From JAPPHA01 sp964291635 (GTDB taxonomy: Bacteria; Pseudomonadota; Alphaproteobacteria; Rhodobacterales; Rhodobacteraceae), in the NCBI GenBank assembly GCA_964291635.2, contig OZ219909.1, positions 106,995 to 170,994 of the forward strand: 64,000 nucleotides of DNA. Reading direction: 5' to 3'. The position numbers were made by a program, and so were the translations under genes. Positions 26,787 to 36,362 of this stretch are shown here, in pieces (position 1 is the first letter of the stretch; each line of letters begins with the position of its first letter). The notes beneath the pieces were generated by a model. That model searched no databases and was not told where the DNA came from. It worked only from the letters and a program-made list of their open reading frames with translations.

Positions 26787-28007
26787 ATGCTTCGATACGA
26801 CACCCAGGAGAGCCTTCGCCTTTCCAACCAATGGATCGGAGCGACTACGAAAGCATTTTGGGGTCAGCCGGCGTTCGCCCTGTCTCCCAGTCCGCTTCCC
26901 TCGTTGTTTGCCGCGTGGGGTGAAGTCACCGAACGCGTATGGTCAAGAATTGCGGCGACGCCTGATTGGGGGATCGAGAACGTCGTGTCCCGGGGAAACG
27001 ACCACGTCGTCTCGACGCGTATCGAGCAGGACAAGCCTTTCTGCAAACTGGTTCACTTTACGGCCGACCGCAAATTGTCGTCACCTCGCCGCGTCTTGCT
27101 CGTTGCCCCGATGTCCGGCCACTACGCTACGCTGGCACGAAACACGGTCATGAGCCTGCTTCCGAATTGCGACGTCTACGTGACCGACTGGAAGAACGCG
27201 CGGGATGTTCCCGTGTCTGCCGGTTCGTTCGATGTCGAGGATTACACGGAATACCTCGTCGAGTTCATCCGCTACCTGGGTTCGGATCTCCACGTCATCG
27301 CGGTTTGCCAGCCGGCCCCCCTGGCCCTTGCGTCAACGGCGATTTTGGCAGGCACCGACGGCCAGCCGGCGCCCAGGACTCTCACATTGATTGGCGGGCC
27401 GGTTGATCCGGATGCGAATCCGACCGAGGTCACGGACTTCGGCAACAGGATCACCATGGGCCAGCTGGAGTCAGGCATGATCCAGACGGTGGGTTTCGCA
27501 TTCAAAGGAGTTGGGCGCCAGGTCTATCCCGGAGCGGTGCAGCTTGCGTCGTTCCTGTCGATGAACTGGGAGACACATGCGGGGGCATTTGCCAGGCAGA
27601 TCAAGCGCGTGGCGAGAAACGAGGACGAGGAACACGATCGGCACAACAGGTTTTACGATGAATATCTCGCAGTCATGGACATGACGGCGGAGTTCTACCT
27701 GTCTACGGTCCAACGCGTGTTCAGGGATCGCGAAATCGCTCGGAACGTGTTCTCGGTCAGGGGAACGATGGTCGACATCGGGCAGATTTCGGAAACGGCG
27801 ATCATGACGGTAGAAGGCGGACGCGACGACATCTCGGCGCCCGGGCAGTGTCGTGCCGCCCTCGACCTGGTTCCGCGGCTTCCCGATTCCATGAAGGAAT
27901 CAGTTCTTGAGACGGACGCCGGACACTACGGCATCTTCACGGGCCGCGTCTGGAGAGAGCGGATCAGACCACGGGTGTTGGAGTTCATCGACCGCCACGA
28001 CCGGTGA
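26787..28007 (+). CDS. phaZ: Intracellular PHA depolymerase
   Basis: 406 residues from ATG 26787 (MLRYDTQESLRLSN); an in-frame TTG at 26757 is less likely. Breaks down stored polyhydroxybutyrate. The catalytic motif is AVCQPAPLAL with Cys174 in the place of the nucleophilic Cys of Ralstonia PhaZa1, so this is the cysteine-type intracellular depolymerase rather than a serine type. The PHB_depo_C domain occupies the second half (VEGGRDDISAPGQC with Asp, ETDAGHYGIFTG with His). Divergent from phaC, giving synthesis and mobilisation side by side. Confidence 0.94.
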   Translation: MLRYDTQESLRLSNQWIGATTKAFWGQPAFALSPSPLPSLFAAWGEVTERVWSRIAATPDWGIENVVSRGNDHVVSTRIEQDKPFCKLVHFTADRKLSSPRRVLLVAPMSGHYATLARNTVMSLLPNCDVYVTDWKNARDVPVSAGSFDVEDYTEYLVEFIRYLGSDLHVIAVCQPAPLALASTAILAGTDGQPAPRTLTLIGGPVDPDANPTEVTDFGNRITMGQLESGMIQTVGFAFKGVGRQVYPGAVQLASFLSMNWETHAGAFARQIKRVARNEDEEHDRHNRFYDEYLAVMDMTAEFYLSTVQRVFRDREIARNVFSVRGTMVDIGQISETAIMTVEGGRDDISAPGQCRAALDLVPRLPDSMKESVLETDAGHYGIFTGRVWRERIRPRVLEFIDRHDR

Positions 28008-28084
28008 ACACTGGCGAACTCCCGTGAATTCCGCGCGTTTTCGCGATTCAGGATGCGCGATGACGCACCGGGACGTTCGTGAAT

Positions 28085-29131
28085 TCACGGCACCAGGGGG
28101 ACGTTCAGACGGGTTCCCGTGGTCATGATTCCTCCGCGGTCGCCGATCCTGGTCGATCCGTAACGTTCGGCGAACACCTGGGGCAACGGCCGGTCACCGG
28201 GCAGGGCGAGCCAAAGGCGAAGGAGATGGCGGCGGTGGTTGCGGTCAGGCCAGTCGCGAAATCCCGTCCGGTCGTGCAGATTCGTGTGATTGTACACGAA
28301 CTGCATGTCACCGCCGCGGAGGCGCATGCGGAGGTGGAACCGGGGGTCGCCGGCAATCTGGTCAAAGAGGTCCAGCGCTTCAACGAATGTCTCGGCAAGT
28401 GCAGGCACGTCATCGAAGCGGACGGCACTCTCGATATACTGTCTTTGATACTGCCCCGTGAGATATCCGGCATGCCAACTCAGGACAGGAATCATGAAAT
28501 ACGGTTTTTGTCCCATCGGGATTTCGCCACGCCGGTCGGTGGCGACGGGTTCGAACAGGAGCTCCGCCAGGTCCGGACGGTGCAGCATCATCTGGTTGTA
28601 AAGTGTTACGGTCGAGACCAGCAGGCTGTCACCGCCTTCCATCGCCTCGCGGAGGCAGAGCAGCCCGACGCAGTCGCTGCTGTCGGTGTGAAAGGTCTGA
28701 CGTTCGGACGTCTGGTAGATCCTCGTGCCGGGGTCTTTCGAGTCTGCACCAACGTCGATGACATGACCAAGGATATGGCCGTTCGCGTTCTGGGAACGCG
28801 CAGATCCGAGGTGACTGCCGATCCCGCAAAAGATCGTGGCAGCCATCTCGATCGAATATCTTTCGATCGGCAATCCCGTGATCAACGAGAAGCCCAGTCC
28901 ATTCTGAAGCTCTGTCCTGGTGGCGTTCAGGATCCGGCCGACGCGCGGGAGCGGAAAGGAAGCCGGCGAAATCTGCCCGATGTCGCTTTCCCGCGAAAGG
29001 AATTCTTTGGCGGCGGACTCGATTTCCGAAATCTCGGCCGGGGACAATACATGGGTCCACCTTTCGGGGGAGGCGGCCAGGTCCGCTCCGATCCAGGCAG
29101 CCGTGATGTCCAGGTGATCAGGTCTGTCCAT
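28085..29131 (-). CDS. TauD/TfdA-family Fe(II)/2-oxoglutarate dioxygenase
   Basis: 348 residues. Iron ligands: His and Asp in TFHTDSSDCVGLLCL and the distal His in NHTNLHDRTGF; the 2-oxoglutarate Arg is probably in the LRLWLAL-preceding HRRHLLRLW. The length and the phrase RTELQNGLGFSLITGLP resemble the clavaminate-synthase-like/TauD superfamily acting on small acids, amines or sulfonates. It is the next gene after the DMGDH-like paralogue, 300 bases away on the same strand, and may act before it in demethylation or hydroxylation of the same compound (inference). Exact substrate unknown. Confidence 0.85.
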   Translation of the reverse strand: MDRPDHLDITAAWIGADLAASPERWTHVLSPAEISEIESAAKEFLSRESDIGQISPASFPLPRVGRILNATRTELQNGLGFSLITGLPIERYSIEMAATIFCGIGSHLGSARSQNANGHILGHVIDVGADSKDPGTRIYQTSERQTFHTDSSDCVGLLCLREAMEGGDSLLVSTVTLYNQMMLHRPDLAELLFEPVATDRRGEIPMGQKPYFMIPVLSWHAGYLTGQYQRQYIESAVRFDDVPALAETFVEALDLFDQIAGDPRFHLRMRLRGGDMQFVYNHTNLHDRTGFRDWPDRNHRRHLLRLWLALPGDRPLPQVFAERYGSTRIGDRGGIMTTGTRLNVPLVP

Positions 29132-29435
29132 GTACCTTTACCTCGTGTCTCCTGCGGGCCGATAGTCGCCGGCCAAGGGAACGTCGAACGGGTCGGAAAC
29201 TGTCGGAGATCGCCGATTCGCGCCAGTCCCGGCAGGCAGGGCCGGTTGCATCCGTGGAAACCCGCGGAAAGGGCAATATGACTCTCGCGGTAATCAACAC
29301 GCGAATTTCGGGTTCCCCGGGGATTCCAGTGCTCTCGGCCCGGGATCGGGAGCCTGCGTACCGAATGACATCGACGGGTTGAGCAACCAGGCAGGTCCTA
29401 CGTTGTTCGCGTTGATTCGAGCGCGTGTGACCTGT
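29132..29435. other. Short intergenic region, no feature seen
   Basis: About 300 bases between two co-directional minus-strand genes. I see no gene and no clear terminator; it probably carries the promoter of the TauD-type gene. Confidence 0.4.
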
Positions 29436-31853
29436 TCATCCGCGCATTCGTGAACCGTCCGGGTCAAAAAGCGGTGTCTCAAGCCTGCGCGCAGGTCTGA
29501 TGTCGCCGAGAATTTCGATATCGACGTCAAGTTCTTCCCGAACCGCGTCGGCCGGAAGAAATCCCAGTGCGACGGACTTGCCGGCGAAGTGGGAGTAACC
29601 GCCGGACGTGCAGAATCCGGCGAGATCTCCATCCAGCCAGATCGGTTCGTCGGCGACGACATCGGCGCCGACCGCGTCGACTTCGAAGGCGCAGATCCGG
29701 CGCCGCGGTCCCCGGTTGCGTTCCTCGTTGGCGGCCGCCTTTCCGATGAAGTCGGCGGCCTTGTCGTAGTTGACGAAACGGTCGAGGCCGGTTTCGGCCG
29801 GCATGTAGTCCGGCCGGTATTCCCGCCCCCAGGATCCGAAAAACCGGTCGAGACGCAACGACATCATCGCGCGCATGCCAAAGGGCCGCATACCGAAATC
29901 ACGACCGGACCTCTCGAGTTCTTCGAGCAGGACCAACTGGTTGCAGGAATCCACCAGGATCTCGTAGCCGAGATCTCCGGTGTAGGACAGGCGCTGGACG
30001 ATTGCCCGCGAATTGCCGACGGTCATCCGCCGGACGTCCATAAACCGGAAACTCGACCGGGAGACGTTTCCCCGCGTGCATCGGGCGAGAACCTCGCATG
30101 CGTGGGGGCCGGCGATCTGGAAGCCAACTCTTTCGTTCGAGATGTTCCTGAGCGTGACGCCCTCTGAAGGCAATCGGGAGGCCAGCCACCTCATGTGAAT
30201 GGCCTGCATCGAGAAGGACGCCGTCAGTTGGAATTCCTCCTCCCCGAGGCAGGAGATCGTGAAATCCCCGAGGATTCGCCCTTTCGGACTCAGCATGGGA
30301 CTCAGCGTGACTCGGCCGGGTTCGGGGATGCGGCCGGCCATGACCCGGTCCAGCCAGCCGCGGGCGCCCGGACCGGTCACGCTGTACTTTCCGAAATTGT
30401 GGATTTCATTGATTCCGACGCCCGTGCGCACGGTCATGACCTCTTCGGCCACGGCGTCGAACGCGCATGATCTCCGGAACGTCGGAGTTTCGTAACGCGG
30501 CTCGTCCGACCGTGCAAAATAGTTCACGACTTCCATGCCGTACTGCGAGCCGAACACGGCATTCCGCCGGTCCCAGGCGAGATAGGCCGGGGTGGTCAGA
30601 AGCGGCCGCCCTACCGGGAGTTCCTCGTTGGGGAATACGACCGAGAACCGGCGCTGGTAGTTTTCCACCACCTTGATCCGGGTCCAGGCCGGGGTCGCCC
30701 ATGGCCCGAATCGGGCGACGTCCATCGCATAGATGTCCCGGTCCGGTTCGCCTTCGATCATCCAGTGGGCGAGTGCAAGGCCGACCCCACCGCCCTGGCT
30801 GAACCCCGCCATGACTCCGCAGGCCGACCAGTAGTTCGGTAATCCGGGAACCGGCCCGACCAGCGGATTCCCGTCAGGGGCAAAGGTGAAGGGACCATTG
30901 ATGATGTTCTTGACACCGACGCGTTCGAGTACCGGAAAACGACTGGCGGCCATGTCGATGTTGTCTGATACGCGTTCCAGGCGGTTTTCCAGCAGTTCCG
31001 GCCCGAAATCGTCGGGGGTGCCGTCAACGGCCCAAGGCGTGCAGTCCTGCTCGTAGAATCCGACGCAGATACCCTTGCCTTCCTGCCGGAGATAGATCCC
31101 GCCGGCCGGATACATGACATGCGGAAGTTCATCGTCCGATTCCAGGACTTCCGGCACGTCATCGGTCACCAGATACTGGTGCTCCATCGGATGCAGGGGA
31201 AGTTCGACTCCTGCCAAATGGCCCACCTCGCGAGCCCAGAGGCCGGCAGCGTTGACGATGTGTTCCGCGTGGATCGTGCCATCGCGGGTTTCCACGTCCC
31301 AACTCCCGTCGGGGCGCGGCCGGGTTGCCACGACGGGATTCCGGAGAGTGATCTTGGCCCCGCCAAGCTGCGCAGCCTTTGCATAGGCAAGGGTCGTGCC
31401 GGACGGGTCAAGATGTCCGTCGAGGGGATCATACAGGGCTCCGATTATCCCGTCGGTGTTCGTAATCGGCGAAATCCGGCGGATTTCCTCTGCCGTCACG
31501 ATTTCGGTTTCGAGCCCCATGTGGCGGTGCTTGGCCCGTTCGGCCCGAAACATGTCCATCCGGTCGGCGGACTCGGCGAGGGTGACGCCCCCGACATGGT
31601 GCAGGCCACAGGACATGCCGGTGACTTCCTCGAGTTCGCGGTAGAGGCGGATCGTATAGCCCTGTAGCGCGGCCATGTTCGTATCGCCGTTGATCGTATG
31701 GAATCCCCCGGCAGCGTGCCAGGTCGATCCCGAGGTCAGTTCCGCGCGTTCGACGAGCAGGACATCGCTCCAGCCGAACCGGGTAAGGTGGTAGAGTACC
31801 GAACACCCGACGACGCCACCGCCGATTACGCAGACTCGAGTCGAAACGGTCAT
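29436..31853 (-). CDS. FAD-dependent demethylase with GcvT domain (second DMGDH-like paralogue)
   Basis: 805 residues from ATG 31853. Same architecture as the protein at 9281-11713: DAO domain with VCVIGGGVVGCSVLYHLTRF, GSTWHAAGGFHT with the His that anchors FAD covalently in this family, central linker, then a C-terminal GcvT folate-binding domain (EEVMTVRTGVGINEIHNFGKY, SYTGDLGYEILVDS, GREYRPDYMPAETGLDRF). Oxidises an N-methylated amine such as dimethylglycine or sarcosine and hands the carbon to tetrahydrofolate. Neighbour of the TauD-type dioxygenase. The two paralogues are clearly different in sequence, so probably not a recent duplication. Confidence 0.85.
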   Translation of the reverse strand: MTVSTRVCVIGGGVVGCSVLYHLTRFGWSDVLLVERAELTSGSTWHAAGGFHTINGDTNMAALQGYTIRLYRELEEVTGMSCGLHHVGGVTLAESADRMDMFRAERAKHRHMGLETEIVTAEEIRRISPITNTDGIIGALYDPLDGHLDPSGTTLAYAKAAQLGGAKITLRNPVVATRPRPDGSWDVETRDGTIHAEHIVNAAGLWAREVGHLAGVELPLHPMEHQYLVTDDVPEVLESDDELPHVMYPAGGIYLRQEGKGICVGFYEQDCTPWAVDGTPDDFGPELLENRLERVSDNIDMAASRFPVLERVGVKNIINGPFTFAPDGNPLVGPVPGLPNYWSACGVMAGFSQGGGVGLALAHWMIEGEPDRDIYAMDVARFGPWATPAWTRIKVVENYQRRFSVVFPNEELPVGRPLLTTPAYLAWDRRNAVFGSQYGMEVVNYFARSDEPRYETPTFRRSCAFDAVAEEVMTVRTGVGINEIHNFGKYSVTGPGARGWLDRVMAGRIPEPGRVTLSPMLSPKGRILGDFTISCLGEEEFQLTASFSMQAIHMRWLASRLPSEGVTLRNISNERVGFQIAGPHACEVLARCTRGNVSRSSFRFMDVRRMTVGNSRAIVQRLSYTGDLGYEILVDSCNQLVLLEELERSGRDFGMRPFGMRAMMSLRLDRFFGSWGREYRPDYMPAETGLDRFVNYDKAADFIGKAAANEERNRGPRRRICAFEVDAVGADVVADEPIWLDGDLAGFCTSGGYSHFAGKSVALGFLPADAVREELDVDIEILGDIRPARRLETPLFDPDGSRMRG

Positions 31854-32190
31854 GGTCGATCCCCGATTGGTCCTGCCTCGCCCGATATCACTTTGCAGAG
31901 GCGGGCAGCAACGTGGCATTGGCGCCGCAGGAAGCGAAAGTCACATGCGGCATTTTGCTGGCCGGATCCTGTCCTGCCCGACCGGCAAACCCCTGGCGCG
32001 CGGACGAGGGCGACGCCGCGGGCCTTCTTTGTCCAGGCGCTTCCCATGGGTCCGGGGGCCTTGCCGTGGCACGGGCATGGAACCGCATGCCGGCAGGCGA
32101 GGTACAGTCGTTGGGTGTCCGCGCCGCTCGCGGAAAACGCGGCTTCGAGGTCGCGCCGACAGCCGTGGATGCTGGCCGTGCAGGTCCGAA
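31854..32190. other. Intergenic region, no feature seen
   Basis: About 340 bases between the FAD/GcvT gene and mbfA. Long overlapping open frames exist on both strands because of high GC, but none has a motif or ribosome site. Confidence 0.4.
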
Positions 32191-33174
32191 CTACGCCTGG
32201 CCTATCAGGATGCCCGCCGCAAACACCAATGCACCCCCGAGCACGACCTGGAAGATCGCGCGCCTCCAGGGGGTTTCCATGTACCGGTTCTGGATCCAGG
32301 AGATGACCCACAGTTCAACGAACACGATGGCTATGGCAATGTAGGTCGCAATCCAGAAATCGGGAATCAGGTAAGGCAGGGCGTGACCCAGCCCGCCCAG
32401 CGTGGTCATGACACCGGTCGTCAAACCGCGCTTGATCGGTGACCCGCGACCCGAGATCACGCCGTCATCGGATGCAACTTCGGTGAAGCCCATGGAAATG
32501 CCCGCGCCGATCGACGCGGCAATCCCGACCAGGAACGTCGTCCAGGTGTCCTGGGTCGCGAAAGCCGTGGCGAAAATCGGCGCCAGTGTCGACACTGACC
32601 CGTCCATCAGCCCGGCAAGACCTGGTTGAACGTAGGTCAACACGAACTGCCTGCGTTCCTGCCATTGTTCGGCTTCACGCACGTCTTGAGGCACATGCTC
32701 TTCCTCGGCTTTCCTGGCAGTCGTGATATGGTCGGCCTCGGCCTCGGCGAGATCACCGAGCAACTTGCGGATCGACGCATCGGTGGCGGTCTTTGCCGCG
32801 GTCAGGTAGAAATGCCGGGCCTGCATTTCCATGACTGCCGCCTGCTTGCGCACGGCCTCAACGCCGAACGGCCTGCTCAACCAGTCCGGCTTCCTTTCGG
32901 GGAAGCCGCTGACATGTTCACGCCGGATCAACGGAATGGTTTCACCGAATTTCTCGACATGGAGGTCGATCAGCATCCTGCGGTGATCGTTTTCCTCGGA
33001 AGCCATTTCTTCGAACATCCTTGCCGTATTCGGGTACTCCTTGCGCAGGCCGTCGGCATAAGTCTGGAAGATCCGTCCGTCGTCTTCTTCCGCGGATATC
33101 GCCAGCGCCAGGACCTCCTGTTCCGAGAGTTCGTGGAAACGCCTTTTGTTGAAGGGCAGGAAACGCGAAAGCAT
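32191..33174 (-). CDS. mbfA: Membrane-bound ferritin-like/VIT1 iron exporter (MbfA type)
   Basis: 327 residues from ATG 33174 (MLSRFLPFNKRRFHELSEQE). The N-terminal half (about 10-165) is a ferritin-like rubrerythrin domain with Glu-x-x-His iron ligands (EEDDGRIFQTYAD, EEMASEENDHRRML, EAEADHITTA). The C-terminal half (about 185-325) is a VIT1/CCC1 membrane domain with about five helices (SIGAGISMGFTEVASDDG). In rhizobia MbfA exports iron and protects from peroxide, under Irr control. I see no obvious Irr box upstream. Part of a metal-handling neighbourhood with dmeF and nicO. Confidence 0.92.
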   Translation of the reverse strand: MLSRFLPFNKRRFHELSEQEVLALAISAEEDDGRIFQTYADGLRKEYPNTARMFEEMASEENDHRRMLIDLHVEKFGETIPLIRREHVSGFPERKPDWLSRPFGVEAVRKQAAVMEMQARHFYLTAAKTATDASIRKLLGDLAEAEADHITTARKAEEEHVPQDVREAEQWQERRQFVLTYVQPGLAGLMDGSVSTLAPIFATAFATQDTWTTFLVGIAASIGAGISMGFTEVASDDGVISGRGSPIKRGLTTGVMTTLGGLGHALPYLIPDFWIATYIAIAIVFVELWVISWIQNRYMETPWRRAIFQVVLGGALVFAAGILIGQA

Positions 33175-33712
33175 GATGCATACCCCGTGATTGTTGTTCG
33201 CTGTGCCACGTTTAACCCATAAATCGACTCCCGTCCCGTGTTGACAGAATCCGGACGGCACCGCGGCCCCGCCAAGCCTGACGCAGTCTGGTTCGTCGTT
33301 GGGTTTGACGTTCGGCCGGGGTTGACCGGCGCTCATTTCTACCGTCCGCTCGGTGCGATTTATCCATTCCCCGTCGATGGTAGGTAACCGGACGGACCTG
33401 CACCGCACCACCCTGACCCCGGGAAGATCCCCAATGACCGAACCCAACGACGGGACAGCCAGGAAAGGCAAACGGCTTCGCCGCCGTAAGATCGACAAGA
33501 TGCGCTTGGCCGACATCCTCCAGGGCAGGGGCAGATTCCGGACGGTCATGTCGGCAAGACATCAAACTCGGAGACGGTTGATGACAATGCGTCGCGGCAT
33601 TCTGGAGTGGGATCGTCCGTGGGCATGACCGCGGTGACATTGCGACTTTGAGTGAATTAAAATATCGAATGAGCGCGCCAATGAGCGATTTCAACTTTCT
33701 GGAGACAGTCTC
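33175..33712. other. Divergent intergenic region between mbfA and dmeF
   Basis: About 540 bases holding the promoters of both genes. AT-rich sequence at 33655-33672 lies just upstream of dmeF. I see no Irr, Fur or DmeR-type palindrome and no convincing small gene. Confidence 0.4.
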
Positions 33713-34720
33713 ATGCACCGCCATTCAATCGAAGCCTGGAAGCACGAGCACGTCTTTCTGGGCGCAGACCAAGCCCGCAACGAACGTCGGACATGGATGG
33801 TCGTCGGCTTGACGGCGTCCATGATGGTCGCGGAGATCTTTGCCGGAATCGTCTTCGGCTCGATGGCGCTCCTGGCAGACGGAATCCACATGGGGTCGCA
33901 TGCCGCAGCGCTTTCGATTTCCGTCTTGGCCTATGTCTACGCGCGCAAGTATGCCCGCGACAATCGGTTTTCCTTCGGAACCGGCAAGCTCGGTGAGTTG
34001 GCCGGGTTTTCTAGCGCCATCCTCTTGTTCGTGTTTGCTTTGCTGATCGCATACGAGTCCGTCAACCGACTGATCTCGCCAGTCCCAATTCGATTCAACG
34101 AGGCGATCGCCGTCGCGGTCCTGGGCCTGATCGTCAACCTGGTGAGCGCTGCCCTGCTGCACGGCGGAGGTACGGCAGCAAACCATGGGCACGGACATGG
34201 GCACGGACATGGGCATGGGCATGGGCATGCACACGGACACCACGATCACAACATACGCGCTGCCTATCTGCATGTCCTGGCGGATGCATTGACGTCCATC
34301 CTTGCAATTGTGGGACTTCTTGCCGGGCGCATTTACGGGTGGATCTGGATGGATCCACTGGTGGGAATCGCAGGTGCCACCGTGATCAGCATATGGGCGC
34401 TCGGCCTGCTTCGCGGCGCGGGAGCCGTGCTACTCGACACATTGCCGGATGCCGCGCTGTCCGATCAGATTCGCCAATCACTGGAGGACAACGGGGACCG
34501 GGTATCTGACCTGCACCTGTGGAGGGTCGGCCCCGGTCACATGGCGATGATCGTCTCGGTGATTACAGATGACCCCCGGGAACCGGGCCACTACAAGTCG
34601 AAACTCGGCGATTTGACGCAATTGTCGCACGTGACGGTGGAGGTCCAACCGTGCAAGGGCATGCAACACGCAAATCGAGGCAATTCGTCCCTGCAATTGT
34701 CCGGAAACGCCGGTACGTGA
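33713..34720 (+). CDS. dmeF: Cation diffusion facilitator, DmeF-type (Ni/Co export)
   Basis: 335 residues with six membrane helices. Metal site residues are in ALLADGIHMGSHAAAL (helix 2) and LHVLADALTSILAI (helix 5), giving the H-x3-D-like sites of CDF pumps. Between helices 4 and 5 is a His-Gly loop encoded by a tandem repeat of about 12 bases near 34183-34242. A short cytoplasmic domain follows. The N-terminal HRHSIEAWKHEHVFLG and general pattern match DmeF/CzcD-like transporters of cobalt and nickel. Starts at ATG 33713 behind CTGGAGAC. Ribosome site good. The His loop DNA may vary between strains. Confidence 0.9.
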   Translation: MHRHSIEAWKHEHVFLGADQARNERRTWMVVGLTASMMVAEIFAGIVFGSMALLADGIHMGSHAAALSISVLAYVYARKYARDNRFSFGTGKLGELAGFSSAILLFVFALLIAYESVNRLISPVPIRFNEAIAVAVLGLIVNLVSAALLHGGGTAANHGHGHGHGHGHGHGHAHGHHDHNIRAAYLHVLADALTSILAIVGLLAGRIYGWIWMDPLVGIAGATVISIWALGLLRGAGAVLLDTLPDAALSDQIRQSLEDNGDRVSDLHLWRVGPGHMAMIVSVITDDPREPGHYKSKLGDLTQLSHVTVEVQPCKGMQHANRGNSSLQLSGNAGT

Positions 34721-35071
34721 ACCCATCACCGCAACTCATGGGCAGCCGGCCCAGGGAAAGCAATGGCCACGCCGCCCCGCAATGCCTCGATGCCGTGGGC
34801 GGCAATGGTGCCTTCAGGCGCACTGCGCCTTGCAGTCCGAATACCGGGCGGGTCAAAGGGGCAGGCACGGGCGATTTCGAGACGAACCGGTTTCGAGAAA
34901 CCTGGCGATTGGTCTTGCCGGGATTCGCGGAAACTGACCAGGTAGCCCGGCGAGCGCGTAACGGGACATAACCGTAGAGGCGCGCCGGGAATCCGGGATT
35001 TCCCTCGATCGACCGTCCTGGCCTGACCGCGAAATCACGGCCCGACAATCCGGTCGCAACGGAAACGGACA
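34721..35071. other. Intergenic region, no gene seen
   Basis: About 350 bases between dmeF and the MFS gene. Short frames on both strands only; no motif or terminator that I would call. Confidence 0.4.
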
Positions 35072-36286
35072 ATGGAATACCGCGACCTTTTACGCACGAG
35101 TTGGCGATACCTTGCCTTCGGATCGCTGTTGACGTGCCTCGGCACCCTTGGAAGCGCCTATTTTGTCGGGCTGTTCAACGGCGACATTCGCAGGGAGTTC
35201 GAACTTTCCCACGCCGATATCGGCCTGGTTTTCTCGATCACCACGCTCGCCAGCGGTCCGGCATTGATCTGGCTTGGCCGGATGATCGACGATGTGGACC
35301 TGCGTCTCTACAGCATCTCGCTCTTCGCGGGATTTTCCGCCGGTTGTTTCCTGGTGGCATCGTCGACGTCCATCATCGCGATTGCTGCCGGGATTTTCCT
35401 CGTTCGCCTGATCGGCGACTGGCTGATCGTGCACGCGGCAGTCACGAGCATGGCCCGCTACTTCGGTTCCAGGCGCGGGACAGCCCTGGGATCCGGAGCC
35501 GTCGGCTACGCGCTGGGACCGGCCGTGTTCCCGGTCATGGCGGCATTGCTCATCATCACCGTGGGCTGGCGGGCGACATGGATGGCCATCGGCGTCGCGT
35601 TCCTACTCGTGTTCATACCTTTGGTTCTCTGGTTGCTGCGCGGGAAAGGCGAGGCTCACCGGCAGTTTCTCAAGCCCGCATCAACCGGGGACAGGCGATC
35701 CGCCGACGGAAATGCTGCCTGGTCCCGCCGGGAGGTTCTCGGCGACATCCGGTTCTACCTCGCAATTCCCGTGGCCATGGGTCTTCCGTTCATCCTGTCC
35801 GGCTTCTTCTTTCACCAGGTTGCCCTTGTCGAGGCGAAGGGCTGGAACCTGACCCGTTTGGCAAGTTATTTCGTGGGCTTTGCTGCCGCAAAGGCAGCGA
35901 TCATGCTCTTCATTGGCCCGTTGATCGACAGGTTCGGCGCTGCCCGCCTTTTGCCGTTCTATCCCCTGGCCATGGCAGCGGGACTGTTTGCGCTGGCAGT
36001 CTCCGACCATGCTGAGATTGCCCTCGCGTATCTTGTCGGATGCGGAATCTCGACCGGCATGTGGATGGTCTTGACCGGGGCACTTTGGGCTGAACTCTAC
36101 GGCGTGGCACATCTTGGCGCCATCCGCTCGATGGCCCAGGCGATCTTCATTCTATCCACAGCGCTCGGAACGGCGGGCATGGGATGGCTCCTGGATCTGG
36201 GGTTCACTTTCGAGACCATCGCCCTGGCATCGATCGTATATCTTGCCGTTGGCGTGGTGCTGTCGGTGTTCCTTGCACGCAGGTAA
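35072..36286 (+). CDS. MFS transporter
   Basis: 404 residues with about 12 membrane helices. The signature loop is GRMIDDVDLRLYSISL after helix 2, with YFGSRRGTALGSGAVGYALGP at helix 4-5, a pattern common in OFA and monocarboxylate-type MFS members. The second half has FIGPLIDRFGAARLLP. Substrate unknown; no operon partner. The start ATG 35072 has a GGAAACGGA-type site. Confidence 0.85.
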   Translation: MEYRDLLRTSWRYLAFGSLLTCLGTLGSAYFVGLFNGDIRREFELSHADIGLVFSITTLASGPALIWLGRMIDDVDLRLYSISLFAGFSAGCFLVASSTSIIAIAAGIFLVRLIGDWLIVHAAVTSMARYFGSRRGTALGSGAVGYALGPAVFPVMAALLIITVGWRATWMAIGVAFLLVFIPLVLWLLRGKGEAHRQFLKPASTGDRRSADGNAAWSRREVLGDIRFYLAIPVAMGLPFILSGFFFHQVALVEAKGWNLTRLASYFVGFAAAKAAIMLFIGPLIDRFGAARLLPFYPLAMAAGLFALAVSDHAEIALAYLVGCGISTGMWMVLTGALWAELYGVAHLGAIRSMAQAIFILSTALGTAGMGWLLDLGFTFETIALASIVYLAVGVVLSVFLARR

Positions 36287-36362
36287 CACCAACTCGCCGG
36301 GCATGCCGTGCCGTTTGACGGGCCGAACACTCCGGATCCGCCTGATACCGAATTGTTCGTGT

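Noticed and set aside
34183..34242. Short tandem repeat considered as a separate repeat element
   Set aside because: It is the in-frame His-rich loop of the CDF transporter.
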